Source: Methanomassiliicoccales archaeon PtaU1.Bin124
Lineage (GTDB): Archaea; Thermoplasmatota; Thermoplasmata; Methanomassiliicoccales; UBA472
NCBI GenBank assembly: GCA_002067865.1
Contig: MVRC01000010.1
Span: 1-54,198, forward strand
Reading direction: 5' to 3'
Length of the DNA stretch: 54,198 bases
Below the pieces are notes generated by a model. That model had not been told where the DNA came from, searched no databases, and worked only from the letters and a program-made list of their open reading frames with translations. A program made the translations under genes and the position numbers. Shown piece after piece: positions 27,787 to 35,900 of this stretch (the stretch's first letter is position 1; each line of letters opens with the position of its first letter).

Positions 27787-28260
27787 TCACTCGACGTCCA
27801 CTTTCTTCTTCTGGGGCTCTTCCTTTCTAATTTTGGGGAGATCGATCTCCAGGACGCCGTCGGTCATTTTGGCCTTGATAGCGTCCGGGTCGATGTCTTC
27901 CGGCAGGACCAGTCTGCGGTGGTAGTACATCGTCCCTCTCTCCTTCCGGATGTACCCCTCCTCTTCGACATCCTCGCCGCTCTCCTTCTTGGCGGTGATC
28001 TCTAACGCCCCTTCGCCGATCTCCAGGGTTATGTCCTCCTTGGACATGCCCGGCAGGTCCGCCTGCAGGACGTAACCGTTCTCGGTCTCCTTGAGGTCGA
28101 TCGCTGGCACCCTATGGTCGAACGCGGTCAGACCGGGCCACCACATCTTGTTCAGGTCGATGGTCCTCTCTTTGAACATGCGGTCCATCTCGTCCAACAT
28201 GGCGAACGGTCCCCAGTAGATGCCTGGGACCAGTTCATTTCCTTCCTTTCTGACGACCAT
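27787..28260 (-). CDS. hsp20: Hsp20 small heat-shock protein
   Basis: A 157-residue holdase chaperone. The N-terminal arm (about 1-50) includes FAMLDEMDRMF. The alpha-crystallin domain (about 52-145) contains DLKETENGYVLQADLPGMSKEDI, in part, and the canonical GVLEIDLPK. The tail is Lys/Glu-rich. A GGAGGG ribosome site lies just before the ATG. The promoter has a strong TATA box (TCTATATATAGA, 28327-28337) and an 18-bp operator-like element near the start of transcription (see the separate entry). It probably leads the hsp20-cdc48-hsp20 unit. Confidence 0.94.
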   Translation of the reverse strand: MVVRKEGNELVPGIYWGPFAMLDEMDRMFKERTIDLNKMWWPGLTAFDHRVPAIDLKETENGYVLQADLPGMSKEDITLEIGEGALEITAKKESGEDVEEEGYIRKERGTMYYHRRLVLPEDIDPDAIKAKMTDGVLEIDLPKIRKEEPQKKKVDVE

Positions 28261-28284
28261 TTTATTCCCTCCTTCGAGGCACTA

Positions 28285-28302
28285 CAACCTGAGGTTGTAT
28301 AC
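28285..28302 (-). promoter_or_regulatory. Operator-like element at the hsp20 promoter
   Basis: Plus-strand CAAC-CTGAG-GTTGTATAC. It contains the perfect 15-bp inverted repeat ACAACCT-G-AGGTTGT (28284-28298). The element starts 30 bp downstream of the TATA box centre (about 28332), so it should cover positions just after the transcription start. Bound repressor there would block RNA polymerase, as Phr does in Pyrococcus. The same pattern occurs upstream of the adjacent ArsR gene. Confidence 0.6.
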
Positions 28303-28340
28303 CGTCCGATTTGTATAGTTTGCACTTCTATATATAGATT

Positions 28341-28649
28341 TCATTTCTTGGTAAGGCGCCTCACCTCTTCCTGCATCTCCTGGACATACCTCTCCATGCG
28401 ATTTTCCAGGCGGCGCATTTCCTCCATCATGTGGGGCATCTCCCGGTTCAGGTCCTCCGCCATTCTGTCCTTGATGTTGTTCAGCGCGCTTCCCGGCCCC
28501 TGGACCCCCTGCTTCACGTCATCATACATCATTCGTCCCACTCGGTCCATCTCCTGGGCGGCCCTCTCGATGCCCCTCTGGGCCTCCCCGGCCGCCTTCT
28601 TCATCTCCTGGATGTATCTTTCCGCCATCTTCGCCACATCATCGGCCAT
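28341..28649 (-). CDS. Small coiled-coil protein in the stress cluster
   Basis: A 102-residue, Met/Glu/Arg-rich helical protein with no domain I recognise. Heptad-like runs fill most of it: MAERYIQEMKKAAGEAQRG, then a Gly-Pro break near residue 52, then MMEEMRRLENRMERYVQEM. This suggests two helices folding into an antiparallel or oligomeric coiled coil. The frame can start at 28697, but ATG 28649 lies 1 nt after the regulator's TGA, so the two are a tight operon. Its link to the regulator suggests a stress or co-regulator role; that is inference. Confidence 0.72.
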   Translation of the reverse strand: MADDVAKMAERYIQEMKKAAGEAQRGIERAAQEMDRVGRMMYDDVKQGVQGPGSALNNIKDRMAEDLNREMPHMMEEMRRLENRMERYVQEMQEEVRRLTKK

Positions 28650-28650
28650 C

Positions 28651-29280
28651 TCATTCGTCCCCCAGGTACTTCGATAGTATCCCGACCACCTCTTCATCTC
28701 TCAGGTCCAGCAGCTGTGCGATCTGGCCGGCCTCCAGGTCCGGTCTCTGCATGTACTCGAAGAGCACCCTCCTCACCTGGTAGTCCTTCACCTCGCTCTC
28801 CAGGCGGGAATAGCCTTCGTTCAGCGCCTTCTCTTTGGCCCTGATCAGCTCGGTCCTCCTCTTGGTAAGGTCGACCAGCTCCATGTCTATGTGCGCAACC
28901 TGTTCCCTGGTATCGACCACGGACTCCTTCAGCCAGCCATTGTCATGGACCAAACCCTGCTCTTCCTCCTCGTCCTCATCGAGCTCCCTCGTCTCGATCT
29001 CGGTATTGAACAGCCCTGGCCCTATGTCCACGGTGATGGTGAAGCCGGTGGTCGGAACGTAGATCCTTCTGGCAGGTCCGCCCTGGTCGCTTTGAACTGG
29101 ATAGGACCGCACCAACTTGTATTCCTCCAGTACCTTGAGGTGCTTCACTATCCCTTGCTGGCTCAGCCCCAGCTCGCGCGACAGCTGCATGGGATAGTGC
29201 GGTTCCCGGACCAGGGCCTCGAGTATCCTTCGCCGGGTGGGGTTCTCGATCACAGAGAGCAGTATGTCCAGTTCGTCCAT
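28651..29280 (-). CDS. ArsR-family regulator, probable heat-shock repressor
   Basis: A 209-residue regulator. The N-terminal winged helix (about 1-80) has the ArsR pattern: LSVIENPTRRRILEALV, QLSRELGLSQQGIVKHLKVLEE, then a RRIYVP wing. The middle is acidic (ELDEDEEEEQ), followed by a coiled coil (HIDMELVDLTKRRTELIRAK) for dimerisation. The C-terminal region (YMQRPDLEAGQIAQLLDLRDEEVVGIL, in part) looks like a second helical domain. Size and architecture recall Phr, the Pyrococcus heat-shock repressor. The frame extends to a TTG at 29298, but ATG 29280 follows a GGTGAG site. Its own promoter carries the same element as the hsp20 promoter, implying autoregulation. Confidence 0.85.
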   Translation of the reverse strand: MDELDILLSVIENPTRRRILEALVREPHYPMQLSRELGLSQQGIVKHLKVLEEYKLVRSYPVQSDQGGPARRIYVPTTGFTITVDIGPGLFNTEIETRELDEDEEEEQGLVHDNGWLKESVVDTREQVAHIDMELVDLTKRRTELIRAKEKALNEGYSRLESEVKDYQVRRVLFEYMQRPDLEAGQIAQLLDLRDEEVVGILSKYLGDE

Positions 29281-29295
29281 GTTCTCACCGGTTGC

Positions 29296-29313
29296 CAACT
29301 ACCAGTTGTATAC
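29296..29313 (-). promoter_or_regulatory. Operator-like element at the ArsR promoter
   Basis: Plus-strand CAAC-TACCA-GTTGTATAC, identical to the hsp20 element at all 13 fixed positions and differing only in the 5-bp centre. The TATA-like TTTATTAATAG on the minus strand is centred near 29343, giving the same 30-bp spacing as at hsp20. Probable autoregulatory site. Confidence 0.55.
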
Positions 29314-29423
29314 ATCGAATTATTCCCACTGGCCACTATTAATAAACTGCCATTGCACCCGACGTAACGATAGAAGTAGCACCGCTGGCAACCTATTAAC
29401 TAGACCATGCCTTTACAGGGTTC

Positions 29424-30476
29424 ATGCCGGGCGAGCTTGTGGGCGAAAGCATCTTGGTCAAGGACCAGACCGAGGCCAGCCAGATCTATAACAAGGGATG
29501 CTACGGCTATCCTCAGAAAGGCGGCGGGTTGGAGTTGGACATCCTCGAGGCGGCCTTGCTGTCCGAATCTGACCGGCTCCAGGTCTGCAGCGAAGGTGTC
29601 GTGCTCACGGTCCCGGAGATCATCCGCAAGGGGGTATCGCTTCGTGACGAGTTCATGACCAAGTACCTGGTCTACAGAGATCTCCGCCAGAGGGGCTACA
29701 TCGTCAAGCTGGATGGCGGCGATTTCGATTTCCGTGTGTTCCCCAGAGGTTCCTTGCCGAGCAACTCTCAGACAAAGGCATGGGTTCTGGCAGTCTCGGA
29801 GAGATCGGAGTTCAACATGGCCTTCATGCTCTCTCAGGCAGAGATATCCGAGAGGACCAGGAAAGAGCTGTTGCTGGCAGTGGTGGACGAAGAGGGTGAC
29901 CTCACCTACTACGAGGCTGAAAGGGCGGTGCCCAAGGGGCAGCTGCAGAACGAGCGAGCGTACCGTCTGGCAGAAGGGACGATGATCAACGATAGCGTCC
30001 TAGTGCTCGATGAGGGGGAATCGGACGCATTGCTTAAGGAGGGCTTCTACGGCAAGAAGATCGGGAAGTACCTCCAGCTGTCGCTCATCGAGGCCGCCTA
30101 CCTGGTCGACATCGAGAGGCTGAGCATCGTATCGATCGCAGGACGTCCTGTCAAACCCTCCTCATTTCTGAAGAGGGCGAAGGGGCTTCAGCCTGATTTC
30201 GACATGAGGCTGGAAGCATTCAAGGACCTCAGGGCCAGGGATCTGGTGGTGAAGACCGGTTTCAAGTACGGCACTCACTTCCGGGTCTACGAAGGAGACC
30301 CCAGCAATCACCATTCAAAATACCTGGTGCATGTGGTGCCGCAGGGTTATTCCACCATCTGGGCAGAGATATCTCGAGCCATCCGGCTGGCCCATGGGGT
30401 GAAAAAGGAGATATTGTTCGCCAACATGGCGGACGGCAAGATGGAGTATGTCAATCTGAAGCGCGTCAGGCCTTGA
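29424..30476 (+). CDS. endA: tRNA-splicing endonuclease EndA (two-repeat form)
   Basis: A 350-residue enzyme that cuts bulge-helix-bulge introns from pre-tRNA. The length is about twice the 170-180-residue homotetrameric form, so it is the fused (homodimeric) type. The first half is a degenerate repeat (KYLVYRDLRQRGYIVKLDGG). The second holds the catalytic triad region: KYGTHFRVYEGD (Tyr), HHSKYLVHVV (His) and RLAHGVKKEIL (Lys). A TATA-like CTATTAACT lies about 27 bp before the ATG, indicating a leaderless transcript divergent from the ArsR gene. The 3' end overlaps the opposing gene by 11 nt. Confidence 0.93.
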   Translation: MPGELVGESILVKDQTEASQIYNKGCYGYPQKGGGLELDILEAALLSESDRLQVCSEGVVLTVPEIIRKGVSLRDEFMTKYLVYRDLRQRGYIVKLDGGDFDFRVFPRGSLPSNSQTKAWVLAVSERSEFNMAFMLSQAEISERTRKELLLAVVDEEGDLTYYEAERAVPKGQLQNERAYRLAEGTMINDSVLVLDEGESDALLKEGFYGKKIGKYLQLSLIEAAYLVDIERLSIVSIAGRPVKPSSFLKRAKGLQPDFDMRLEAFKDLRARDLVVKTGFKYGTHFRVYEGDPSNHHSKYLVHVVPQGYSTIWAEISRAIRLAHGVKKEILFANMADGKMEYVNLKRVRP

Positions 30477-31437
30477 CCTCGCAGGTCGGCCCCCTCCTCA
30501 ACAGCTCCTTCTTCTTAGCCGCCTCGGCCCAATCCGACGGGTCAAGCGCCAACGCCGCATCCAGCATCTCCTCGGCCTCCTTGGTGCGGCCGGAGTTCTG
30601 ATAGACGTTGGCCATCTTCACCATGAAGTTGGTGCGCTTTCGAGGGAACTGGGTGAATTGGATGGCCTTTCTGTAGGATTCAATGGCCTCATCCAGATGA
30701 CCGCCCTTCAGCAATGCCTCGGCATATCTGGCATATCGCACAGAGCGGGTCTCCGGGGTGGCTGGCTGCTCGCTCAGGTCCTTCAGGGTGCGGATCAGAC
30801 CCTCGACCGCCACGGCCTTGGCCAGTTCCCGCCCGCATGCGGCGCACTTCATATCGCCATGCTTCACCGGGGCACCACAGCCGGCGCAGAAATGGGGAAG
30901 CTCGCTTCCACAGCCCGGGCAGCAGGTCCATTCGGTCTCCACGACGTCCTGGCAGTGAGGGCATTTCGAGACCAGCTTTGCAGAGGTCTGAACCCTCTTC
31001 ATCATCGCCTCGACCTCCTCCTGCGGAGGGGAGAAGTAAGCCTTCTTGACGTAGACGAACGCAAAGGCCAGGACCTCCACGAACAGTGTGATGACGTTCA
31101 AGACCAGAAGCAAGTCAACGGTCCCGCGGGTACCTGCGGCCATGTTCGGGGCATAGGCCGTGAACAGCAGCCCGATATACAAGAGACGGAAGGGTATGTT
31201 CAATCCGATCCCGCGGATGATGGACTCGTACTCACCCTCTTGCACGATCCATAGGGAACGGACCACGCCCAGCTCGTAAACGGCCAGGAACACTACCAAT
31301 AGCAATAGCAGATAGCCGATCACCGTGCTGAGCACCTTAAGGTTGAACGTCAGCGAGAAAACGGTTATGATCGATAGCAATCCAGCGACGATCATCCACA
31401 TCGCGATCGGTCTCAGAACGACTTTCTTAAGGTCCAT
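30466..31437 (-). CDS. Membrane protein with zinc ribbons and TPR-like C-terminus
   Basis: A 323-residue protein of unknown function. Four hydrophobic helices occupy residues 10-130. Zinc-ribbon pairs follow at about 158-205 (CPHCQDVV, CCPGCGSELPHFCAGCGAP, CAACGREL). The C-terminal third is TPR-like: YARYAEALLKGGHLDEAIESYRKA (in part) and MANVYQNSGRTKEAEEMLDAALAL. This suggests a membrane-anchored scaffold that binds partner proteins. A TATA-like GCTATTTATTCC lies about 45 bp upstream of the ATG. It is downstream of tfb on the same strand but separated by a hairpin and a T-run. Confidence 0.75.
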   Translation of the reverse strand: MDLKKVVLRPIAMWMIVAGLLSIITVFSLTFNLKVLSTVIGYLLLLLVVFLAVYELGVVRSLWIVQEGEYESIIRGIGLNIPFRLLYIGLLFTAYAPNMAAGTRGTVDLLLVLNVITLFVEVLAFAFVYVKKAYFSPPQEEVEAMMKRVQTSAKLVSKCPHCQDVVETEWTCCPGCGSELPHFCAGCGAPVKHGDMKCAACGRELAKAVAVEGLIRTLKDLSEQPATPETRSVRYARYAEALLKGGHLDEAIESYRKAIQFTQFPRKRTNFMVKMANVYQNSGRTKEAEEMLDAALALDPSDWAEAAKKKELLRRGPTCEVKA

Positions 31438-31492
31438 TTCAGCCCCTCAGGTAGGTCATTCAAATCAGGCTGCTGGAATAAATAGCTTTTCG

Positions 31493-31520
31493 GCCCGGGG
31501 CCGTCCCGGGCGGAAAAAAG
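31493..31520 (-). terminator. Terminator region after tfb
   Basis: In the direction of tfb transcription, a six-T run (31514-31519) is followed by a 7-bp GC hairpin, GCCCGGG (31505-31511 complement) with CCCGGGC (31493-31499) and a 5-nt loop. The T-run precedes the stem, which is not the bacterial order, but U-runs alone can stop archaeal polymerase. Confidence 0.4.
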
Positions 31521-31527
31521 AAGCGGT

Positions 31528-32460
31528 TTAGAGCTGGATCTCGATGCCCAGCTTCTCGGTCAGTTCCTTGTACCGGTTACGGATGGTGACCTCAGTGACG
31601 CCTGCGATGTCAGCCACCTCGCGCTGCGTCCTGCGCTCGTTGCACAGGATGGAGGCGATGTAGATGGCCGCTGCGGCGACCCCGGTCGGTCCGCGACCGG
31701 AGGTGAGCTCCTTTTTGGCCGCGTCCTTCAGGATGTCCGCGGCCTTGGCCTGGACATCCCCGGTAAGCTTCAGTTCGGAGCAGAAGCGCTGCACATAGTC
31801 CTGGGGACGGGTGGGCATCAGCTTCAGCTTGAGCTCGCGGGTCATGAACCTGTACGTCCTTCCGATCTCCTTGCGCCCCACGCGGGAGGAGTTGGCGACC
31901 TCGTCAAGCGTACGGGGCACATTGCACTGGCGGCAGGCGGCGTACAATGATGCTGCCACAACGCCCTCGATGCTGCGTCCGCGGATGAGGTTCTTGTTGA
32001 CGGCCTTCCTGTAGACCATGGCGGCCGTCTCCCTCACGTTGCGCGGCAATCCCATGGCGGAGGCCATGCGGTCCAGCTCGCTAAGTGCGAAGGCAAGGTT
32101 CCTCTCGGTGGCATTGGACACACGGATCCTGCGCTGCCACTTCCTCAGCCTATACAGCTGGGCCCTGTTGCGGGTCGGGATGCTCTTGCCGTAAGAGTCC
32201 TTGTTCTTCCAAGAGATCTCAGTGGAAAGACCCTTGTCGTGGATGGTATAGGTCATCGGAGCGCCGGTACGGGCCCTCTTCTCGCCCTGCTCCACATCGA
32301 ACGCTCTCCACTCCGGTCCCAGGTCGATGAATTGGTCGTCTATGACGAGGCCACACTCCTCACAGATGAGCTCGCCTCGCTCATAATCGCGGACAAGGTG
32401 TCCGCTGTTGCACTCAGGACATCTTTCGATCTCGTCTGTCCCTTCCCTTTGCTTTGGCAT
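31528..32460 (-). CDS. tfb: Transcription initiation factor TFIIB
   Basis: A 310-residue general transcription factor that bridges TBP-DNA and RNA polymerase. The zinc ribbon is [19 protein letters not shown] plus CEECG (about 13-40). The B-reader/linker follows (GPEWRAFD). Two cyclin repeats begin near 115 and 210, with ending signatures [13 protein letters not shown] and [21 protein letters not shown], and a C-terminal helix-turn-helix reading BRE DNA ([13 protein letters not shown]). The frame continues upstream through gar1; ATG 32460 begins at the family's usual N-terminus. It overlaps gar1 by 47 nt, so translation of the two is linked. Confidence 0.95.
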   Translation of the reverse strand: MPKQREGTDEIERCPECNSGHLVRDYERGELICEECGLVIDDQFIDLGPEWRAFDVEQGEKRARTGAPMTYTIHDKGLSTEISWKNKDSYGKSIPTRNRAQLYRLRKWQRRIRVSNATERNLAFALSELDRMASAMGLPRNVRETAAMVYRKAVNKNLIRGRSIEGVVAASLYAACRQCNVPRTLDEVANSSRVGRKEIGRTYRFMTRELKLKLMPTRPQDYVQRFCSELKLTGDVQAKAADILKDAAKKELTSGRGPTGVAAAAIYIASILCNERRTQREVADIAGVTEVTIRNRYKELTEKLGIEIQL

Positions 32461-32695
32461 ATTCTTCGACCTCCTCCACATAGACCTGCTTACCCACGGC
32501 AGAGAGCAACGAAAGCTCTCCCACTGGCTCGACAGAAACATAGGGCGAGCTGACCGGCCCGAAGACCCTGACCACCCTTCCCACCGGCTTCTGCCGGTTG
32601 TCCGTGATCCGGGCCCGGGGCTGCGGCGCGAAAGCTCCACGCACTATCAGCTTTCCGTCAAAAGTCACTTCTTGGACATTACCAAGAAACTTCAT
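32414..32695 (-). CDS. gar1: H/ACA ribonucleoprotein subunit Gar1
   Basis: A 93-residue beta-barrel protein of the H/ACA guide RNP that makes pseudouridine in rRNA; it contacts Cbf5. The family pattern is visible: the start [17 protein letters not shown], the conserved [19 protein letters not shown] (residues about 37-55), and a basic tail [14 protein letters not shown]-like TTTTATAATC lies about 48 bp upstream and GGTGA sits 4 nt before the ATG. The final 47 nt are also the start of tfb in another frame. Gar1-TFIIB adjacency is common in archaea. Confidence 0.9.
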   Translation of the reverse strand: MKFLGNVQEVTFDGKLIVRGAFAPQPRARITDNRQKPVGRVVRVFGPVSSPYVSVEPVGELSLLSAVGKQVYVEEVEEYAKAKGRDRRDRKMS

Positions 32696-32831
32696 TTTTC
32701 ACCAGGTTCGCCGTGCTAAACCGGCGTTGGACAAGGGATTATAAAACAAGTATTTAAGCATTATGCAAACGTTTATTTAGGTTTCGTTGCTCACTATATA
32801 ATTATTACAATCCTCGGATACCCACATTTCA

Positions 32832-32850
32832 TCTGTAGGTTTATTAACCA
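32832..32850 (+). promoter_or_regulatory. Candidate promoter of the CoA synthesis gene
   Basis: TTTATTAA near 32838-32845, after a second TATA-like ACTATATAATTA at about 32793-32804, in the AT-rich 166-bp gap divergent from gar1. The first would give a start near ATG 32862 or the in-frame ATG 32877; the second would give a short leader. Assigned by eye. Confidence 0.35.
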
Positions 32851-32861
32851 TCTAGTGAAGG

Positions 32862-33650
32862 ATGGTTAAAACCTTTATGGTGAGTAAGTGCATTGGGCGG
32901 AACGTGGAGATTTCCAAGGATCATCCTCGCTACCGATCCCTCGTCATCAGGGAGAGGATGGGCGAGCTCATGGAAAGAGGGGTCGTCGCCCGAACGGGCC
33001 TGATCGCACATGGCCGTGGAGAGGCTTTTGACTATCTCATAGGGGAAAGGACCATTCCTTGCGCAGCAAGGGCGGAGGAGGCGGCTGCCGCCGCGCTTCT
33101 AGAGGCCAAGAGGCCCGTCATAACGATCAACGGCAACGCAGCGGCACTGGCCGCCAAGGAACTGGTCGATCTGGCCATTCTGGCCGGGGCCAAGGTCGAG
33201 GTGAACCTGTTCCACCGCACCGATGAAAGGGTGGAGAGGGTCTGCAACTACGTGGAAGAGGTGAGCGGTGCAAAGGTCCTGGGTAGGGACCCGGATGCCA
33301 TATTGCCCGGGATCGCCTCCGACAGAGCGAAATGTTGCTCGGAAGGCATCTTCACTGCCGACCTGGTGCTCATACCCCTTGAGGATGGGGACAGGGCCGA
33401 GGCGCTGGTAAAGGCGGGCAAGAAGGTCATCGCCATCGATCTGAACCCCCTGTCGAGGACGGCGGTAGTGGCGCACATCAGCATCGTCGACGAGGTGACC
33501 AGGGCCGTGCCGAACATCATCACCCATGCCGCTCGTTTGAAGAACGACAAGAATGCCAGGCGCGCCATCCTCAAATCCTATGATAACCATGCCGCCTTGC
33601 AAGGCGCGCGAGATGCCATATGCGCCCATATGTCCGAAGGCGCCAAGTAG
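32862..33650 (+). CDS. 4-phosphopantoate--beta-alanine ligase
   Basis: A 262-residue enzyme of the archaeal coenzyme A pathway, COG1701. It joins 4-phosphopantoate and beta-alanine using ATP, replacing bacterial PanC. The signature DHPRYRSLVIRERM, then GLIAHGRGEAFDYLIGE, is unmistakable. Other family pieces are NGNAAAL (a nucleotide-binding loop), NLFHRTDERV, and IDLNPLSRTA with HISIVDEVTRAVPN. Met6 (32877) is an alternative start. The partner pantoate kinase is not in the window. SAH hydrolase follows 14 nt downstream, so the two may be co-transcribed. Confidence 0.93.
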   Translation: MVKTFMVSKCIGRNVEISKDHPRYRSLVIRERMGELMERGVVARTGLIAHGRGEAFDYLIGERTIPCAARAEEAAAAALLEAKRPVITINGNAAALAAKELVDLAILAGAKVEVNLFHRTDERVERVCNYVEEVSGAKVLGRDPDAILPGIASDRAKCCSEGIFTADLVLIPLEDGDRAEALVKAGKKVIAIDLNPLSRTAVVAHISIVDEVTRAVPNIITHAARLKNDKNARRAILKSYDNHAALQGARDAICAHMSEGAK

Positions 33651-33664
33651 AGTAGGTGAATCAA

Positions 33665-34906
33665 ATGGACCAGGACCTGCTGATAAAGGGGAAGAGGAGA
33701 TTGGAATGGGCAGAGAGCCATATGCATGTGCTCAACACCATTGGGAAGAGGCTGGTTGACGAAGGACACCTGAAGGGCGTCAAGGTCGGTATGGCATTGC
33801 ACGTTGAGGCCAAGACCGGCATGCTCGCCGTATCGCTGGCCCGGGCCGGCGCTGAGGTCCGTTTGGCCTCATGCAACCCCCTGTCGACCGACGACTCAGT
33901 AGCCTTGGCGCTGAAGGAAGTGCATGGCATCAAAGTGTACGCCAAGAAATGGGAGACCACCGAGGAGTACTATTCCAATCTCAACAGCGTGCTGGACATG
34001 AGGCCCGATTATGTTATTGATGACGGGGCGGACCTAATCACCATCCTCCACACATCCCGCCGCAACCTCCTTACCGGGGTAAAGGGAGGCAATGAGGAGA
34101 CGACCACCGGAGTGATTCGTCTCCGGGCCATGGCCAAGGAGGGAAAGCTGAACTTCCCTATCGTCTCAGTCAACGATGCCAAGATGAAGTACCTGTTCGA
34201 CAACAGGTATGGCACCGGGCAGAGCACCTTTGATGGCTGGATGAACGCCACGAACCTGCTGGTGGCCGGAAAGACCCTTGTGGTCGCGGGCTATGGCTGG
34301 TGCGGTAGGGGCATCGCCATGAGGGCCAAGGGACTGGGTGCGAACGTCATCGTCACCGAGGTCGATCCGGTCAGGGCCATCGAGGCCAAGTTGGACGGGT
34401 ATCAGGTCATGCCGATGCTGGAGGCGGCCAGGCAAGCGGACATCATCATCACCGCCACCGGATGCAAGGACATCATACGCAAGGAGCACCTGGAGGTGCT
34501 GAAGGACGGATGCGTCATGGGCAACTCTGGTCATTTCGACAATGAGATCAGCAAGACCGCCTTGGGTGAAATGGCCAAGGGCCCGAACCGCGTCAGGGAG
34601 TTCGTGGACGAATATGACCTGCCTGGCGGACGGAAGGCATATCTCATCGCCGAGGGCAGGCTGATGAACCTGGCGGCCGGTCAGGGTCATCCGGTGGAGA
34701 TCATGGACACGAGCTTTTCCATCCAGGCACTATCCTTGGAGCACCTGGTAAAGAACCACGGGCGCATGGGCAACCAGGTCTATGACGTGCCGAGGGAACT
34801 GGATGAAGAGGTTGCCCGGCTGGCATTGAGGTCCATGGGCGCCAACATCGATATCCTCACCCCGGTCCAAAAGAAATATCTGGAAGACTGGCAAGAGGGG
34901 ACCTGA
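33665..34906 (+). CDS. ahcY: S-adenosylhomocysteine hydrolase
   Basis: A 413-residue NAD-dependent enzyme that splits S-adenosylhomocysteine into adenosine and homocysteine, relieving inhibition of methyltransferases. Visible motifs are NPLSTDD, the substrate loop GVKGGNEETTTGVIRL, DGWMNATN and the NAD-binding GYGWCGRGIAMRAKGLGA. The end is a LSLEHLVKNHG and C-terminal NQVYDVP segment. The length fits archaeal enzymes. I chose ATG 33665 with GGTGA 5 nt upstream rather than the GTG at 33656. Its stop shares one base with the ATG of a PfkB kinase. Confidence 0.95.
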   Translation: MDQDLLIKGKRRLEWAESHMHVLNTIGKRLVDEGHLKGVKVGMALHVEAKTGMLAVSLARAGAEVRLASCNPLSTDDSVALALKEVHGIKVYAKKWETTEEYYSNLNSVLDMRPDYVIDDGADLITILHTSRRNLLTGVKGGNEETTTGVIRLRAMAKEGKLNFPIVSVNDAKMKYLFDNRYGTGQSTFDGWMNATNLLVAGKTLVVAGYGWCGRGIAMRAKGLGANVIVTEVDPVRAIEAKLDGYQVMPMLEAARQADIIITATGCKDIIRKEHLEVLKDGCVMGNSGHFDNEISKTALGEMAKGPNRVREFVDEYDLPGGRKAYLIAEGRLMNLAAGQGHPVEIMDTSFSIQALSLEHLVKNHGRMGNQVYDVPRELDEEVARLALRSMGANIDILTPVQKKYLEDWQEGT

Positions 34907-35820
34907 TGCCAGACCCCTACCTCTGTGTATATGGCCACACAAATCTGGATTACATCATGGGGCTCAAGGAGTTCCCTGAAAAGAACACGTCAGTGGAGGT
35001 CCTGGAGAAGAGGCAATATTTCGGCGGCACCGCGGCCAATGTGGCCACTATAGCCTCGTCGCTCGGGGTGCCGACCGCCCTGGCATCATATGTTGGCCGA
35101 GACCTTCCAGCCCCCTTCCGTTCCCTGATGGAAGAAAAGGGGGTCATGCTCGAGGACCTGGTCGAGGTCGAAGGCTTTGAGACCCCGACGGTCTGGATCG
35201 TCAGCGATTCCAAGCATGATCAGATCGCCTATGTCTATCAAGGGCCGATGGGCGTGATGGATAGGATGCCCTTGCTGACCGAGCAAGCTTTGCGTTCTAA
35301 GAAGGTCCATGTGATGACCGGTCGGCCGGAGTACTATCTCAAGCTGATGCGAGAGATGAAGGCGGCCGGGAAGGACCTGGGGTTCGACCCGGCCCAGGAG
35401 ATACATAACATCTGGGACGCCGCCCGTTTCCGCAAGGCGCTGCCCATGTGCGACATCTTCTTCGGCAACGAGAACGAGATCAGGACCGCCATGAGATATT
35501 CCGGGGCGGAAAGGGAGGAAGATCTGCTGGACCTCGTCCCCCTGGTCATCAAGACGGTAGGAGCGAAGGGAAGCATCCTGATATCCAAGGAGGGAAGGAT
35601 GGATGTCCCTGCGGTCGAGGCGGACCGCGTGGTCGACACCACCGGCTGCGGCGATGCGTTCAGGGCCGGGTTCTATGCTGGCCTATATCGGCGCATGGGC
35701 CTGGTCGAGGCGGCCGTCATCGGCAGTTCCGCCGCATCGTTCATCATCGAACAACCCGGGGCGCTCACCCGCATACCCGGGTGGGATGAGGTCCGGGAAA
35801 GGGCGGAAAAAGTAATATAA
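34906..35820 (+). CDS. PfkB-family kinase, possibly adenosine/nucleoside kinase
   Basis: A 304-residue ribokinase-fold kinase. The N-terminal substrate motif is YFGGTAANVATIASSLG (about 37-53). The C-terminal PfkB signature is DTTGCGDAFRAGFYAGL, with the catalytic Asp in GCGDAF forming the anion hole. It overlaps SAH hydrolase by one base, so the two are made together. Adenosine released by SAH hydrolase must be removed to pull that reaction forward. A nucleoside kinase, like the archaeal PfkB nucleoside kinases, is therefore the most economical role. Ribokinase or sugar kinase activity remains possible. Confidence 0.87.
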   Translation: MPDPYLCVYGHTNLDYIMGLKEFPEKNTSVEVLEKRQYFGGTAANVATIASSLGVPTALASYVGRDLPAPFRSLMEEKGVMLEDLVEVEGFETPTVWIVSDSKHDQIAYVYQGPMGVMDRMPLLTEQALRSKKVHVMTGRPEYYLKLMREMKAAGKDLGFDPAQEIHNIWDAARFRKALPMCDIFFGNENEIRTAMRYSGAEREEDLLDLVPLVIKTVGAKGSILISKEGRMDVPAVEADRVVDTTGCGDAFRAGFYAGLYRRMGLVEAAVIGSSAASFIIEQPGALTRIPGWDEVRERAEKVI

Positions 35821-35900
35821 GGATTTTCAACCCGATGGAAAAATAAATGTCTGGACGAATGAAAAAAATCTCTTTACTTCGTTAGCCATTTGACGAAATC

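Noticed and set aside
26581-28005. Long 474-codon frame opposite cdc48 and hsp20
   Set aside because: A GC-rich codon shadow of well-conserved minus-strand genes; its translation is Leu/His/Asp-rich without any domain pattern.
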